Positions 1 through 6,930 are shown, numbered from the stretch's first letter. The stretch: DNA of 7,175 nt from an uncultured Lachnospiraceae bacterium (GCA_944376975.1 CALWEE010000077.1:1-7175), one strand, 5' to 3'. A program made the numbers and translations. The notes: generated from the sequence alone by a model not told the origin.

Positions 1-983
1 CCCAGATCGAAGCGTCAAAGGCGTTTTCAAAAGATCTGATGGAAAAATATCACATTCCTACGGCGGCGCACAAAACCTTTGATAAAGCGGCGGACGCCAT
101 GGAATATCTGAAAACGGCCCGTTTTCCCATTGTTTTAAAAGCGGATGGTCTGGCGCTGGGCAAGGGCGTGCTGATCTGTAAAGATATGCAGGAGGCTCAG
201 GCCGGCGTGCGTACCATTATGGAAGATAAAAAATTCGGAAGCGCCGGAAACCGGATGGTCATCGAAACGTTTATGACCGGCCGGGAAGTATCGGTCCTGT
301 GTTTCTGCGATGGGACTCATATCCTTCCCATGACTTCCGCCCAGGATCATAAGCGGGCGGGAGACGGCGATACCGGTCTGAACACCGGCGGCATGGGCAC
401 GTTTTCACCCAGCCCGTTTTATACCGACGCGATCGCCAGGTTCTGTGAAGAACATATCTATCAGCCCACCATGGACGCCATGAAAGCGGAAGGCCGGGCG
501 TTTAAAGGCGTGCTTTTTGTCGGCCTCATGCTGACGGAAGACGGGCCGATGGTGCTGGAGTACAATGCCCGCTTCGGCGATCCGGAGACTCAGGTCGTCC
601 TTCCCCGGATGGAAAACGACATCATCGATGTTTTTGAAGCCTGCATCGACGGCACGCTGGATCAGATCCGTCTGAAGTTCGCGGACAATGCGGCGGTCTG
701 CGTCGTCCTGGCCAGCGAAGGGTATCCTGAAAGTTATGAAAAGGGACGGCCGGTACAGGGACTGGATACGTTCAAGAGAAAGGATGGTTTTTACTGTTTC
801 CATGCCGGAAGCCGGAAAGAAGGCGGACAGATCCTCACCAACGGCGGCCGGGTATTCGGCGTTACCGCTCTTGGCAAAGACCTGAGGTCGGCCCGGGAAA
901 ATGCCTATAAAGCCACGGAGTGGGTCCGCTTCGACAATAAATATATGCGCCATGATATCGGAAAAGCTATTGATGAAATCTGA
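1..983 (+). CDS. purD: Phosphoribosylamine--glycine ligase (GAR synthetase), 3' part
   Basis: The enzyme joins phosphoribosylamine and glycine, using ATP, to make glycinamide ribonucleotide in cytosolic de novo purine synthesis. The reading frame is open from the left edge (first complete codon at base 3), and the residues before the first ATG (EASKAFSKDL) match the family, so the ATG at 39 is internal. About 326 residues are visible against a usual 420-430; roughly 100 N-terminal residues lie outside. Visible ATP-grasp landmarks are VLKADGLALGKGV (about bases 138-176), the FMTGREVSVL segment, the glycine-rich stretch DTGLNTGGMGTFSPSP (about 369-416), and the metal-binding EYNARFGDPETQ (about 558-593, with E and N as the usual Mg ligands). 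The C-terminal PurD domain follows (AAVCVVLASEGYP, then a C-terminal RKEGGQ...GGRVFGVTALG region). No frameshift or missing motif is seen. A promoter for the next gene overlaps its 3' end. Identification is firm. Confidence 0.96.
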   Translation, partial: QIEASKAFSKDLMEKYHIPTAAHKTFDKAADAMEYLKTARFPIVLKADGLALGKGVLICKDMQEAQAGVRTIMEDKKFGSAGNRMVIETFMTGREVSVLCFCDGTHILPMTSAQDHKRAGDGDTGLNTGGMGTFSPSPFYTDAIARFCEEHIYQPTMDAMKAEGRAFKGVLFVGLMLTEDGPMVLEYNARFGDPETQVVLPRMENDIIDVFEACIDGTLDQIRLKFADNAAVCVVLASEGYPESYEKGRPVQGLDTFKRKDGFYCFHAGSRKEGGQILTNGGRVFGVTALGKDLRSARENAYKATEWVRFDNKYMRHDIGKAIDEI

Positions 984-998
984 TATTTCGTGTATAAT
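970..998 (+). promoter_or_regulatory. Candidate sigma-A promoter for the HAD phosphatase gene
   Basis: TTGATG (970-975) and a perfect TATAAT (993-998) are separated by 17 bp. The -35 element lies inside the last codons of purD and the -10 just after its stop. Transcription would start near 1004-1006, immediately before the hairpin at 1011-1050, giving the phosphatase gene a leader of about 85 nt. The call rests on sequence match only. Confidence 0.6.
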
Positions 999-1010
999 AT
1001 AGCAAGAGGA

Positions 1011-1050
1011 AAAGAGTCGGAATATATGTTACATATATGTCCGGCTCTTT
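1011..1050 (+). terminator. Long hairpin: purD terminator and/or leader element
   Basis: AAAGAGTCGG (1011-1020) pairs with CCGGCTCTTT (1041-1050) with one G-U pair. The helix continues through an AT-rich stem (1021-1028 with 1032-1040, one bulged G at 1039) to a 3-nt loop. The downstream T tract is interrupted (TTTGCGTTTAATT), so termination may be partial. The promoter at 970-998 lies upstream, so the hairpin can serve as the purD terminator, as a 5' leader structure of the next mRNA, or as both. Confidence 0.6.
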
Positions 1051-1091
1051 GCGTTTAATTGGGGGGACATCAAAAAAAGGAGCATGTGAAG

Positions 1092-1886
1092 ATGACAGAA
1101 GCGAAAAAAGTACTTGAAAAGATCAAACTGTTTGTGCTGGACATGGACGGAACATTTTATCTGGGGGACCAGGAGATCGATGGGGCGGTAGCTTTTACGG
1201 AAAAAGTCCGGGAATGTGGGAAGGAGTTTCTTTTTTTCACGAATAATTCCTCAAAGACCGGGGAAATGTACATGGATAAGCTGGCGAAGATGGGTCGGCC
1301 CATCACGAAAAAAGATATCATGACCTCCGGCGACGTGACGATCGCCTATCTGAAGACCCATTATCCGGATAAGACGATCTTTTTGGCCGGCGTGCCGGAA
1401 CTGGAAGCGGAGTTTCAAAACGCGGGACTCCACCTTGTGGATGACAACGCGGATATCGTGGTGGTGGCGTTTGATAAGACGCTCACTTATGACAAACTGG
1501 ATAAAATATGCAGACAGATCCGTCACGGGTCCATGTTCCTGGCAACCCACCTGGACATCAACTGTCCCGTGGAAGGCATGGAATTCATCCCGGACTGCGG
1601 ATCGATGTGCGCGGCGATTTCCCTCTCCACAGGCAAGCAGCCCAAATATCTGGGCAAGCCCTTTAAAGAGACGGTCGATATGATCTGCCGGGAAAAGGGA
1701 TATCAGGTGGATGAGATCGCGTTTATCGGCGACAGGCTGTATACAGACGTGGCGACCGGCGTTGATAACGGCGCGGTCGGCATCCTCGTGCTCAGCGGCG
1801 AGACCAGTATGGACGATCTGAAGACATCCGATATACAGCCGGATCTGATCTTTGATTCGCTGAAAGAAATGACAGAGTACCTTTGA
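1092..1886 (+). CDS. HAD superfamily subfamily IIA (NagD-like) phosphatase
   Basis: This is a 264-aa cytosolic haloacid-dehalogenase-type phosphohydrolase of the IIA group (NagD, YutF, AraL, p-nitrophenylphosphatase-like), which usually removes phosphate from sugar phosphates or nucleotides. All four HAD motifs are present: motif I DMDGT with nucleophile D17 and general acid D19; motif II at T50 in FFTNNSS; motif III at K189 in LGKP; motif IV GDRLYTD at 213-219. The space between motifs II and III fits a C2-type cap. The length fits the family (250-270 aa). The ATG at 1092 was chosen because AAGGAG (1077-1082) lies 9 nt upstream; a longer frame from a TTG at 1059 would place that ribosome binding site inside the gene. 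It is flanked by its own promoter and a terminator, so it appears to be a single-gene unit. The substrate cannot be read from sequence; the family is firm, the physiological role unknown. Confidence 0.93.
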   Translation: MTEAKKVLEKIKLFVLDMDGTFYLGDQEIDGAVAFTEKVRECGKEFLFFTNNSSKTGEMYMDKLAKMGRPITKKDIMTSGDVTIAYLKTHYPDKTIFLAGVPELEAEFQNAGLHLVDDNADIVVVAFDKTLTYDKLDKICRQIRHGSMFLATHLDINCPVEGMEFIPDCGSMCAAISLSTGKQPKYLGKPFKETVDMICREKGYQVDEIAFIGDRLYTDVATGVDNGAVGILVLSGETSMDDLKTSDIQPDLIFDSLKEMTEYL

Positions 1887-1901
1887 TAAAACAGGCATAT
1901 G

Positions 1902-1939
1902 AAGGACCTTGATGGAAGATTTTCCGCAGGGTCCTTTTT
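1902..1939 (+). terminator. Rho-independent terminator after the HAD gene
   Basis: AAGGACC (1902-1908) pairs perfectly with GGTCCTT (1930-1936), with a small GGAA/TTCC inner stem in the loop region, followed by the T run 1935-1939. It lies 16 bp after the stop codon and separates the phosphatase gene from the GntR-clpC unit. Confidence 0.8.
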
Positions 1940-1986
1940 CATCCTTGACGGAACGAAAGCTATCCCTTAAACTGAAAACCACTGAA

Positions 1987-2014
1987 TTGACAAACGGCAG
2001 GTTGATGTTATAAT
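1987..2014 (+). promoter_or_regulatory. Strong extended -10 promoter of the GntR-clpC unit
   Basis: A consensus TTGACA (1987-1992) and a consensus TATAAT (2009-2014) are 16 bp apart, and TGT directly precedes the -10, making an extended -10 element. Start of transcription is expected near 2020, leaving a leader of roughly 40 nt before the GntR start codon. A near-perfect promoter ahead of a regulator gene implies that its output is held down by a repressor; see the inverted repeat over the -10. Confidence 0.82.
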
Positions 2015-2026
2015 GTATGTATAACA
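2006..2026 (+). promoter_or_regulatory. Candidate operator: 7-bp inverted repeat over the -10
   Basis: TGTTATA (2006-2012) and TATAACA (2020-2026) form a perfect inverted repeat with a 7-bp spacer, covering the -10 box and the likely start point. GntR-family regulators bind such twofold-symmetric sites as dimers, and the gene immediately downstream encodes one, so autoregulation by occlusion of RNA polymerase is the simplest reading. Part of one arm is forced by the TATAAT sequence, which raises the chance of coincidence. Confidence 0.5.
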
Positions 2027-2063
2027 GGTGTAACGTAAATACAAAGGAAATTCAGGTGATCAT

Positions 2064-2456
2064 ATGGTAATTGATATTGATTTTAACAGTGATGAAGCGA
2101 TCTATGTCCAGCTGAGGAACCAGATCGTCGTCGGTATAGCCACGGCCCAGCTTTCGGTGGGCGATTCCCTGCCTTCCGTGCGCCAGCTCGCCGATCTGAT
2201 CGGCATCAATATGCACACGGTCAATAAAGCGTATTCAGTCCTGAAACAGGAAGGCTTTATCAGGCTGGACAGGCGTAAAGGAGCTGTCGTTGCCATAGAT
2301 TATGATAAGTGTATCGCGTCGGAACAGCTTTCGCGCATGCTTCGGGTATTGCTGGCGGAAGCCATGTGCAGGCGGATCAGCCGCGAGGAGGTCCACGACA
2401 TGGTCGACGACGTATTTGACAGCTTCGGAGTATGCCCTATGGAACAACAGGACTGA
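2064..2456 (+). CDS. GntR-family regulator, short YtrA-type
   Basis: This 130-aa cytosolic DNA-binding protein has a GntR winged helix-turn-helix spanning about residues 10-76. The signature PSVRQLADLIGINMHTVNKAY (about 37-57) is followed by LKQEGFI and the wing DRRKGAVV. Only about 54 residues follow, mostly predicted helix, which matches the YtrA subfamily: a short dimerisation tail instead of a ligand-binding FCD or UTRA domain. The ATG at 2064 is preceded by AGGTGAT (2054-2060), close but usable. The gene ends 14 bp before clpC, so the two are almost certainly cotranscribed from the promoter at 1987-2014. YtrA-type genes more often sit with ABC transporter genes; here the partner is clpC, in the place that CtsR holds in Bacillus. 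It probably represses its own promoter and therefore clpC. The inducing signal is unknown, and the short tail gives no hint of a small-molecule pocket. Confidence 0.92.
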   Translation: MVIDIDFNSDEAIYVQLRNQIVVGIATAQLSVGDSLPSVRQLADLIGINMHTVNKAYSVLKQEGFIRLDRRKGAVVAIDYDKCIASEQLSRMLRVLLAEAMCRRISREEVHDMVDDVFDSFGVCPMEQQD

Positions 2457-2470
2457 CAGGAGGTTAATAT

Positions 2471-4918
2471 ATGCAGTATCATTTGACGAAGCCGGCCCGA
2501 CAGGCGGTGACGTACGCGCGGAACGCGGCGGAGGAACTGGGACATGGCTATGTGGGGACGGAACATCTCATGATCGGGCTGATCCGTGCCGACGGCGGCA
2601 TGGCATCCGCCGTACTTACAGAAAATGGCGTGACGGAAGATGTCCTGCTGCCGCTGATCGAACAACTGATCAGTGAAGACGGCGTCGACGTCCAGGACGC
2701 GGCCGATTATACGCCCAGGGCCAGACGGGTCATCGAGATGAGCAGCCGGGAAGCGGCCAGGCTTCAGTCCGACCAGGTCGGAACGGAGCATTTGCTCATG
2801 GCGCTCATAAAAGAGGAAGACTGCATCGCGGTGCGCCTTTTGAACACGCTGGGCGTCAGTTTTCAGAAAGTATATACGGAGCTGCTTTCGGGCATGGGAC
2901 AAAGCGCGGAAAAAGCCCGGGAACTGTTCGGCGGCCGGGGCGGCCGGAAAAAGAACAGCATGCTGGAAAGCTATACGGTGGATCTGACCCGTATGGCGGA
3001 AGAAGGCCGGCTGGATCCGGTCATCGGAAGAGAAGAAGAAACGGCGCATGTCATCCGCATCCTGAGCCGGCGCACAAAAAACAATCCCTGCCTGATCGGC
3101 GAACCGGGTGTTGGCAAGACCGCGGTGGTGGAAGGGCTGGCGGCCCGTATCTGCCGTAAAGACGTACCCGCTTCTTTGGCCGGACGGCGCCTTTTGTCGC
3201 TGGATCTTTCCGCGATGGTGGCAGGGAGCAAATACAGGGGCGAATTTGAAGAACGGATCAAGCGGCTTATCCAGGAGATAAAAAGCGACGGGCAGATCCT
3301 TCTTTTTATAGATGAGATCCATACGATCATCGGCGCGGGAGGCGCGGAAGGCGCGCTGGACGCGTCCAATATCCTCAAACCGTCCCTGGCCCGGGGCGAG
3401 ATACAGGTCATCGGCGCCACCACGGTGGAGGAGTACAGGAAATACATTGAAAAGGACGCGGCGCTGGAACGCAGGTTCCAGCCGGTGATGACCGAAGAAC
3501 CGCCGGAAGAAGCGTGCGTGGACATATTGCGGGGCCTCCGCCCGGCTTATGAAAGCCATCACGGCGTAACGATCCGCGATGAGGCGCTGGAAGCGGCGGT
3601 CCGTTTGTCGGCCCGTTATATCAGCGATCGTTTCCTGCCGGATAAAGCGATCGACGTGATGGACGAGGCGGCGGCGAAAGTCCGTCTTTTCGCCTCCGGA
3701 TCCGACGAGGACATAAAGCGGCTGAAGCGGCAGCTGGCCCGGCTGGAACAGGAAAAGGAACGGGCGATCGTGGAGGGACAGTTTGAGGAAGCGGCTGAAA
3801 TAAGCCGGGATGAGGCGGCGGCGCGGACGAAGCTCATCGCCTCCCAGGCGTCCGCTGAACGTAAAACCGGAAGACAGCTGGTCGTCAACACGGAAGATAT
3901 CGCTGACGTGATCTCCGGCTGGACGAAGATCCCTGTCCATCAGCTGGCCAGGAAGGAGTCGGAACGGCTGCTTAAGCTGGAGTCGGTCCTCCATCAGCGG
4001 GTGATCGGCCAGGATGAGGCGGTGGGAGCCGTGGCGAAGGCGATACGCAGGGGCAGGGCAGGCCTTAAAGATCCGGGACGGCCCATTGGTTCCTTTTTAT
4101 TCCTGGGGCCGACCGGCGTCGGGAAAACCGAATTGTCCAAAGCTCTGGCACAGGCCATGTTCGGCTCCGAAGACGCCCTGATCCGTGTGGACATGTCCGA
4201 ATACATGGAAAAGCACAGCGTATCCAAGTTCATCGGTTCGCCGCCGGGATATGTGGGTTATGAAGAAGGCGGCCAGCTCAGTGAAAAGATCCGCCGACAT
4301 CCCTATTCCATCCTGCTGTTCGATGAGATCGAGAAAGCCCATCCCGATGTGTTCAACATCCTTCTTCAAGTATTGGACGACGGGCATATCACCGATTCCC
4401 AGGGCAGGAAAGTGGATTTTAAGAATACGGTGATCATCATGACCTCCAACGCGGGGGCCGCCCGAATCGTATCGCCGAAACATCTCGGTTTTCGGGCGGA
4501 TCCGGATGAAAAGGCTGACCACGAACGCATGAAAGCCGGGGTTCTGGATGAGGCGCGTCAGACCTTCAAACCGGAATTCATCAACCGTATCGATGAAGTG
4601 ATCGTGTTCCACGCGCTGAACAAAGAACATATCAGTCGGATCGCCGCGCTGATGATGAAAGAGATCGACAAGCGGGCCCGAGAACAGATGGGCATTTCCA
4701 TCCATGCTTCGGACGGCGTGGTGAAACGGCTGGCGGAATCCGGTTTCGATCCGGTTTATGGCGCCCGTCCCCTGCGCCGGGCGATCCAGAAAAAGGTGGA
4801 GGACGGACTGGCGGAACGCATCCTTTCCGGGGAAGTGAAAAGAGGCGATGAAGTCCGGCTGACCCTTTCAGGGAAAGATATAAAAATTTCCACAAACGCG
4901 ACAAAGTCTCTGGAATAA
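2471..4918 (+). CDS. clpC: ATP-dependent Clp protease ATP-binding subunit ClpC
   Basis: ClpC is a hexameric AAA+ unfoldase that feeds proteins to the ClpP peptidase in general and stress-related proteolysis. At 815 aa it has the usual length and a complete domain order. The N domain (about 1-145) has two Clp_N repeats (GTEHLMIGLI around 29-38, GTEHLLMALI around 104-113). The first AAA+ module has Walker A GEPGVGKT (210-217), Walker B LLFIDE (277-282) and the ALERRF arginine region (331-336). A short middle coiled coil (about 412-460) contains a UVR-like EGQFEEAAEI stretch, typical of ClpC rather than ClpB. The second AAA+ module has Walker A GPTGVGKT (546-553) and Walker B LLFDE (615-619). 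The loop tripeptide LGF (672-674) is the (L/I/V)GF motif that docks on ClpP, so a protease role is expected. The ATG at 2471 follows AGGAGG (2458-2463) by 7 nt. No ctsR, mcsA or mcsB lies upstream; a GntR-type gene takes their place. Confidence 0.97.
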   Translation: MQYHLTKPARQAVTYARNAAEELGHGYVGTEHLMIGLIRADGGMASAVLTENGVTEDVLLPLIEQLISEDGVDVQDAADYTPRARRVIEMSSREAARLQSDQVGTEHLLMALIKEEDCIAVRLLNTLGVSFQKVYTELLSGMGQSAEKARELFGGRGGRKKNSMLESYTVDLTRMAEEGRLDPVIGREEETAHVIRILSRRTKNNPCLIGEPGVGKTAVVEGLAARICRKDVPASLAGRRLLSLDLSAMVAGSKYRGEFEERIKRLIQEIKSDGQILLFIDEIHTIIGAGGAEGALDASNILKPSLARGEIQVIGATTVEEYRKYIEKDAALERRFQPVMTEEPPEEACVDILRGLRPAYESHHGVTIRDEALEAAVRLSARYISDRFLPDKAIDVMDEAAAKVRLFASGSDEDIKRLKRQLARLEQEKERAIVEGQFEEAAEISRDEAAARTKLIASQASAERKTGRQLVVNTEDIADVISGWTKIPVHQLARKESERLLKLESVLHQRVIGQDEAVGAVAKAIRRGRAGLKDPGRPIGSFLFLGPTGVGKTELSKALAQAMFGSEDALIRVDMSEYMEKHSVSKFIGSPPGYVGYEEGGQLSEKIRRHPYSILLFDEIEKAHPDVFNILLQVLDDGHITDSQGRKVDFKNTVIIMTSNAGAARIVSPKHLGFRADPDEKADHERMKAGVLDEARQTFKPEFINRIDEVIVFHALNKEHISRIAALMMKEIDKRAREQMGISIHASDGVVKRLAESGFDPVYGARPLRRAIQKKVEDGLAERILSGEVKRGDEVRLTLSGKDIKISTNATKSLE

Positions 4919-4939
4919 TGGACAGAAATATTATATAAT
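4910..4939 (+). promoter_or_regulatory. Possible weak promoter between clpC and the 137-aa gene
   Basis: A perfect TATAAT (4934-4939) sits inside the 12-bp palindrome TATTATATAATA (4929-4940), 18 bp after a poor -35 match (CTGGAA, 4910-4915). The 95-bp gap after clpC contains no convincing terminator, so the next gene may be read both from clpC and from here. This AT-rich gap could give such a match by chance. Confidence 0.3.
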
Positions 4940-5013
4940 AAATGTGTTAGGCACATCATAAGTCATACTGTAAAGATAAAGCAGTGTCTTATAATTCAGG
5001 AGGATAATATACC

Positions 5014-5427
5014 ATGGCAGTAATCAGCGAACTGATCCGTTCCGAATCAGACGGTACATTGAGTTTTGGCGACTATACATTGGCATCCAAGTCAAAAAAG
5101 GCAGGTTTTGAGCATTTGGGCGATGTCTATAAAGTTAAAACATTTAAAGAGATAACCAAACTGGAAAAGAATGAATCCTTTGTTTATGAATCGGTTCCCG
5201 GGACAGCGGTCCATCATCTGGAGATGACGGAAGATACGGTGCGTTTTCAGGTGGAAGGCGAAGAACAGGCTCAGATCACTCTGGAACTGGAAGCGGAGAA
5301 CGAGTATGAAGTGTTGATCGATGACGTCCATATCGGCAGCATGCGGACCAACCTGGGAGGCAAACTGGTCCTGAGCGTTGAACTGGAAGGCCGCCCGAGG
5401 AACGTCTATGTAAGAAAGATGTCGTGA
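5014..5427 (+). CDS. Conserved hypothetical protein, 137 aa
   Basis: I do not know the function. I recall similar short proteins in Lachnospiraceae, sometimes carrying an old 'endosialidase' label. Nothing seen here supports that enzyme: the protein is far too short and has no recognisable catalytic motif. It has no signal peptide or membrane segment and so is probably cytosolic. It contains no Cys or Trp, is rich in Glu/Asp, and its second half alternates hydrophobic and polar residues in a beta-strand pattern (VRFQVE, AQITLELE, NEYEVLIDD, GKLVLSVELE). Notable segments are LIRSESDGTLSFGDY near the start, VKTFKEITKLEKN (41-53) and FVYESVPGTAV (56-66). The ATG at 5014 is preceded by a strong AGGAGG (4998-5003), which suggests high expression. 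It lies 95 bp after clpC and ends in a strong terminator, so it probably closes the clpC transcript, or a short one of its own. Confidence 0.85.
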   Translation: MAVISELIRSESDGTLSFGDYTLASKSKKAGFEHLGDVYKVKTFKEITKLEKNESFVYESVPGTAVHHLEMTEDTVRFQVEGEEQAQITLELEAENEYEVLIDDVHIGSMRTNLGGKLVLSVELEGRPRNVYVRKMS

Positions 5428-5456
5428 TCGACGATTTGTATCTGAGATAAGACGCG

Positions 5457-5488
5457 CGCAGCCGGCGGTATGTCGGCTGCGTTTTTTT
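5457..5488 (+). terminator. Strong rho-independent terminator after the 137-aa gene
   Basis: CGCAGCCG (5457-5464) pairs perfectly with CGGCTGCG (5474-5481). Two more pairs (G-U and C-G) can close a 5-nt loop, and seven Ts follow (5482-5488). It separates the clpC region from radA and also rules out the upstream in-frame ATG of radA at 5470, which lies in the hairpin loop. Confidence 0.9.
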
Positions 5489-5565
5489 GGCAAACAGGGA
5501 AGCGATCATACAAAGCGGCCTGCTGCCGGAAAGATCATGGAAAAGAACGTGGAGGAAAGAAAGAT

Positions 5566-6930
5566 ATGGCGAAGAACAAAACGGTATTTTTCTGCCAGAA
5601 CTGTGGATATGAGTCGGCAAAATGGATGGGACAGTGCCCGGCGTGTCGACAGTGGAATACATTCGTGGAGGAACCTGTCGTAAAAATATCGTCGGGTAAG
5701 CCGGCCGGCAGCGTTTCATCCAGACAGCCGTCCAGGCTTTCGGGCATCCGGACAGAGAAAGAAATCCGCATCCGGACAGGCATCGATGAACTGGACCGGG
5801 TACTGGGCGGCGGGATCGTCCCGGGATCCATGATCCTTGTGGGCGGCGATCCGGGGATCGGCAAATCCACCCTCCTTCTCCAGGTATGCCAGAAGCTTTC
5901 CGCGCAGCGAAGGAAGCTGCTTTATATATCCGGCGAAGAATCGCCTGGACAGATCAAAATACGCGCCGACCGCATCGGCCCTTTTTCCGACGATCTGCTC
6001 CTTTTGTGCGAAACAGACCTGGAAGCGATCGAAGGCGTCATCTTGAAAGAAAGGCCGGAAATGGTTGTCATCGATTCCATACAGACCATGTACAAAAGCG
6101 ATATCAGCTCCGCTCCGGGGAGCGTGAGCCAGGTCCGGGAATCGACCAACGTGCTGATGAACCTGGCAAAGACCAACGGCATTACCATCTTTATCGTCGG
6201 CCATGTGACGAAAGAAGGCGTGGTAGCCGGACCGAGGGTGTTGGAACACATGGTCGACACGGTCCTGTATTTTGAAGGGGAACGGCACGCGGCTTATCGT
6301 CTGCTCAGAAGCGTAAAAAACCGTTTCGGCTCCACGAACGAGATCGGTGTCTTTGAAATGGCGGGCGAAGGGCTTAAAGAAGTAAAGGATCCATCCCGAT
6401 ATATGCTTTCGGGAAGGCCGGAAAACGCTTCCGGATCGGTGGTGACCTGCGTGGTCGAAGGGACCCGTCCCATGATGGTGGAAGTGCAGGCGCTGGTCTG
6501 CCGGACGAATTTCAACATGCCCAGGCGGACCGCGACGGGCATGGATTACAATCGGGTCAATCTTCTGATGGCCGTCCTCGAAAAAAGACTGGGGCTCGCG
6601 CTGTCCTCCTGCGACGCCTATGTCAACATTGCCGGTGGCGTGCGCATCAATGAGCCTTCCGTTGACCTGGCGGTCGTCTGCGCCATTTTGTCCAGCTATA
6701 AAAATATCCCGCTCAATGACCGGCTGATGGTCTTTGGAGAAGTGGGTCTGGTAGGTGAGATCCGGGCTGTGCGTCAGGCGCAGCAGTGCATACGTGAGGG
6801 AGAAAAACTGGGGTTTGACAGGTGCGTACTTCCAAAGGCCAGCATGGACGCCCAGATCGTTCCGGGCAAAATGAAATTATATGGAGCGGGCAATATACAG
6901 GAGATATATAAGATCCTGACGGAAATGTAA
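5566..6930 (+). CDS. radA: DNA repair protein RadA (Sms)
   Basis: RadA is a RecA-related hexameric ATPase/helicase acting on branched recombination intermediates with RecA, in double-strand break repair and transformation. The 454-aa product is full length. It begins with a Cys4 zinc finger (C10, C13, C24, C27 in CQNCGYESAKWMGQCPAC). The RecA-like core has Walker A GGDPGIGKST (93-102, K100) and Walker B MVVIDS (166-171). The RadA-specific KNRFG motif is at 251-255. The C-terminal Lon-like (S16) fold shows GGVRINEPSVDLAVVCAILS, lacking a working protease site as is normal for RadA. The ATG at 5566 was chosen because GGAGG (5551-5555) lies 10 nt upstream and the protein starts MAKNKTVFFCQNCGY as in relatives. 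The frame is open back to 5470, but that start lies within a terminator hairpin. I saw no convincing promoter in 5489-5565, so expression may come from terminator read-through or a non-consensus promoter. disA, the common downstream partner, is absent. Confidence 0.97.
   Translation: MAKNKTVFFCQNCGYESAKWMGQCPACRQWNTFVEEPVVKISSGKPAGSVSSRQPSRLSGIRTEKEIRIRTGIDELDRVLGGGIVPGSMILVGGDPGIGKSTLLLQVCQKLSAQRRKLLYISGEESPGQIKIRADRIGPFSDDLLLLCETDLEAIEGVILKERPEMVVIDSIQTMYKSDISSAPGSVSQVRESTNVLMNLAKTNGITIFIVGHVTKEGVVAGPRVLEHMVDTVLYFEGERHAAYRLLRSVKNRFGSTNEIGVFEMAGEGLKEVKDPSRYMLSGRPENASGSVVTCVVEGTRPMMVEVQALVCRTNFNMPRRTATGMDYNRVNLLMAVLEKRLGLALSSCDAYVNIAGGVRINEPSVDLAVVCAILSSYKNIPLNDRLMVFGEVGLVGEIRAVRQAQQCIREGEKLGFDRCVLPKASMDAQIVPGKMKLYGAGNIQEIYKILTEM

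Noticed and set aside
405..953. 182-codon - strand frame antisense to purD (and similar - strand frames opposite the HAD gene and radA)
   Set aside because: These are shadows of well-supported + strand genes with no domain signature of their own.
1059..1091. TTG start giving an 11-residue longer HAD protein
   Set aside because: It places AAGGAG (1077-1082) inside the gene and has no good ribosome binding site; the ATG at 1092 has ideal spacing.
2219..2226. GGTCAATA resembling half of a CtsR heptad
   Set aside because: It is a single half-site inside the GntR coding region, with no tandem partner and not at a promoter.
2300..3994. Long open frame of 564 codons on the - strand, antisense to clpC
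   Set aside because: It overlaps a complete ClpC coding sequence, has a composition typical of antisense frames in GC-rich genes (many Arg, His, Phe), and shows no recognisable motif.
4940..4990. Possible terminator after clpC (ACTG...CAGT)
   Set aside because: Only a 4-bp stem with a long loop and no T tract.
5014..5427. Calling the 137-aa protein an endosialidase
   Set aside because: The length and lack of any catalytic or phage tailspike feature do not support that name.
5537..5565. ATG at 5537 as a small gene or alternative radA start
   Set aside because: It is not in the radA frame, and the region's good ribosome binding site (5551-5555) lies downstream of it and serves the ATG at 5566.
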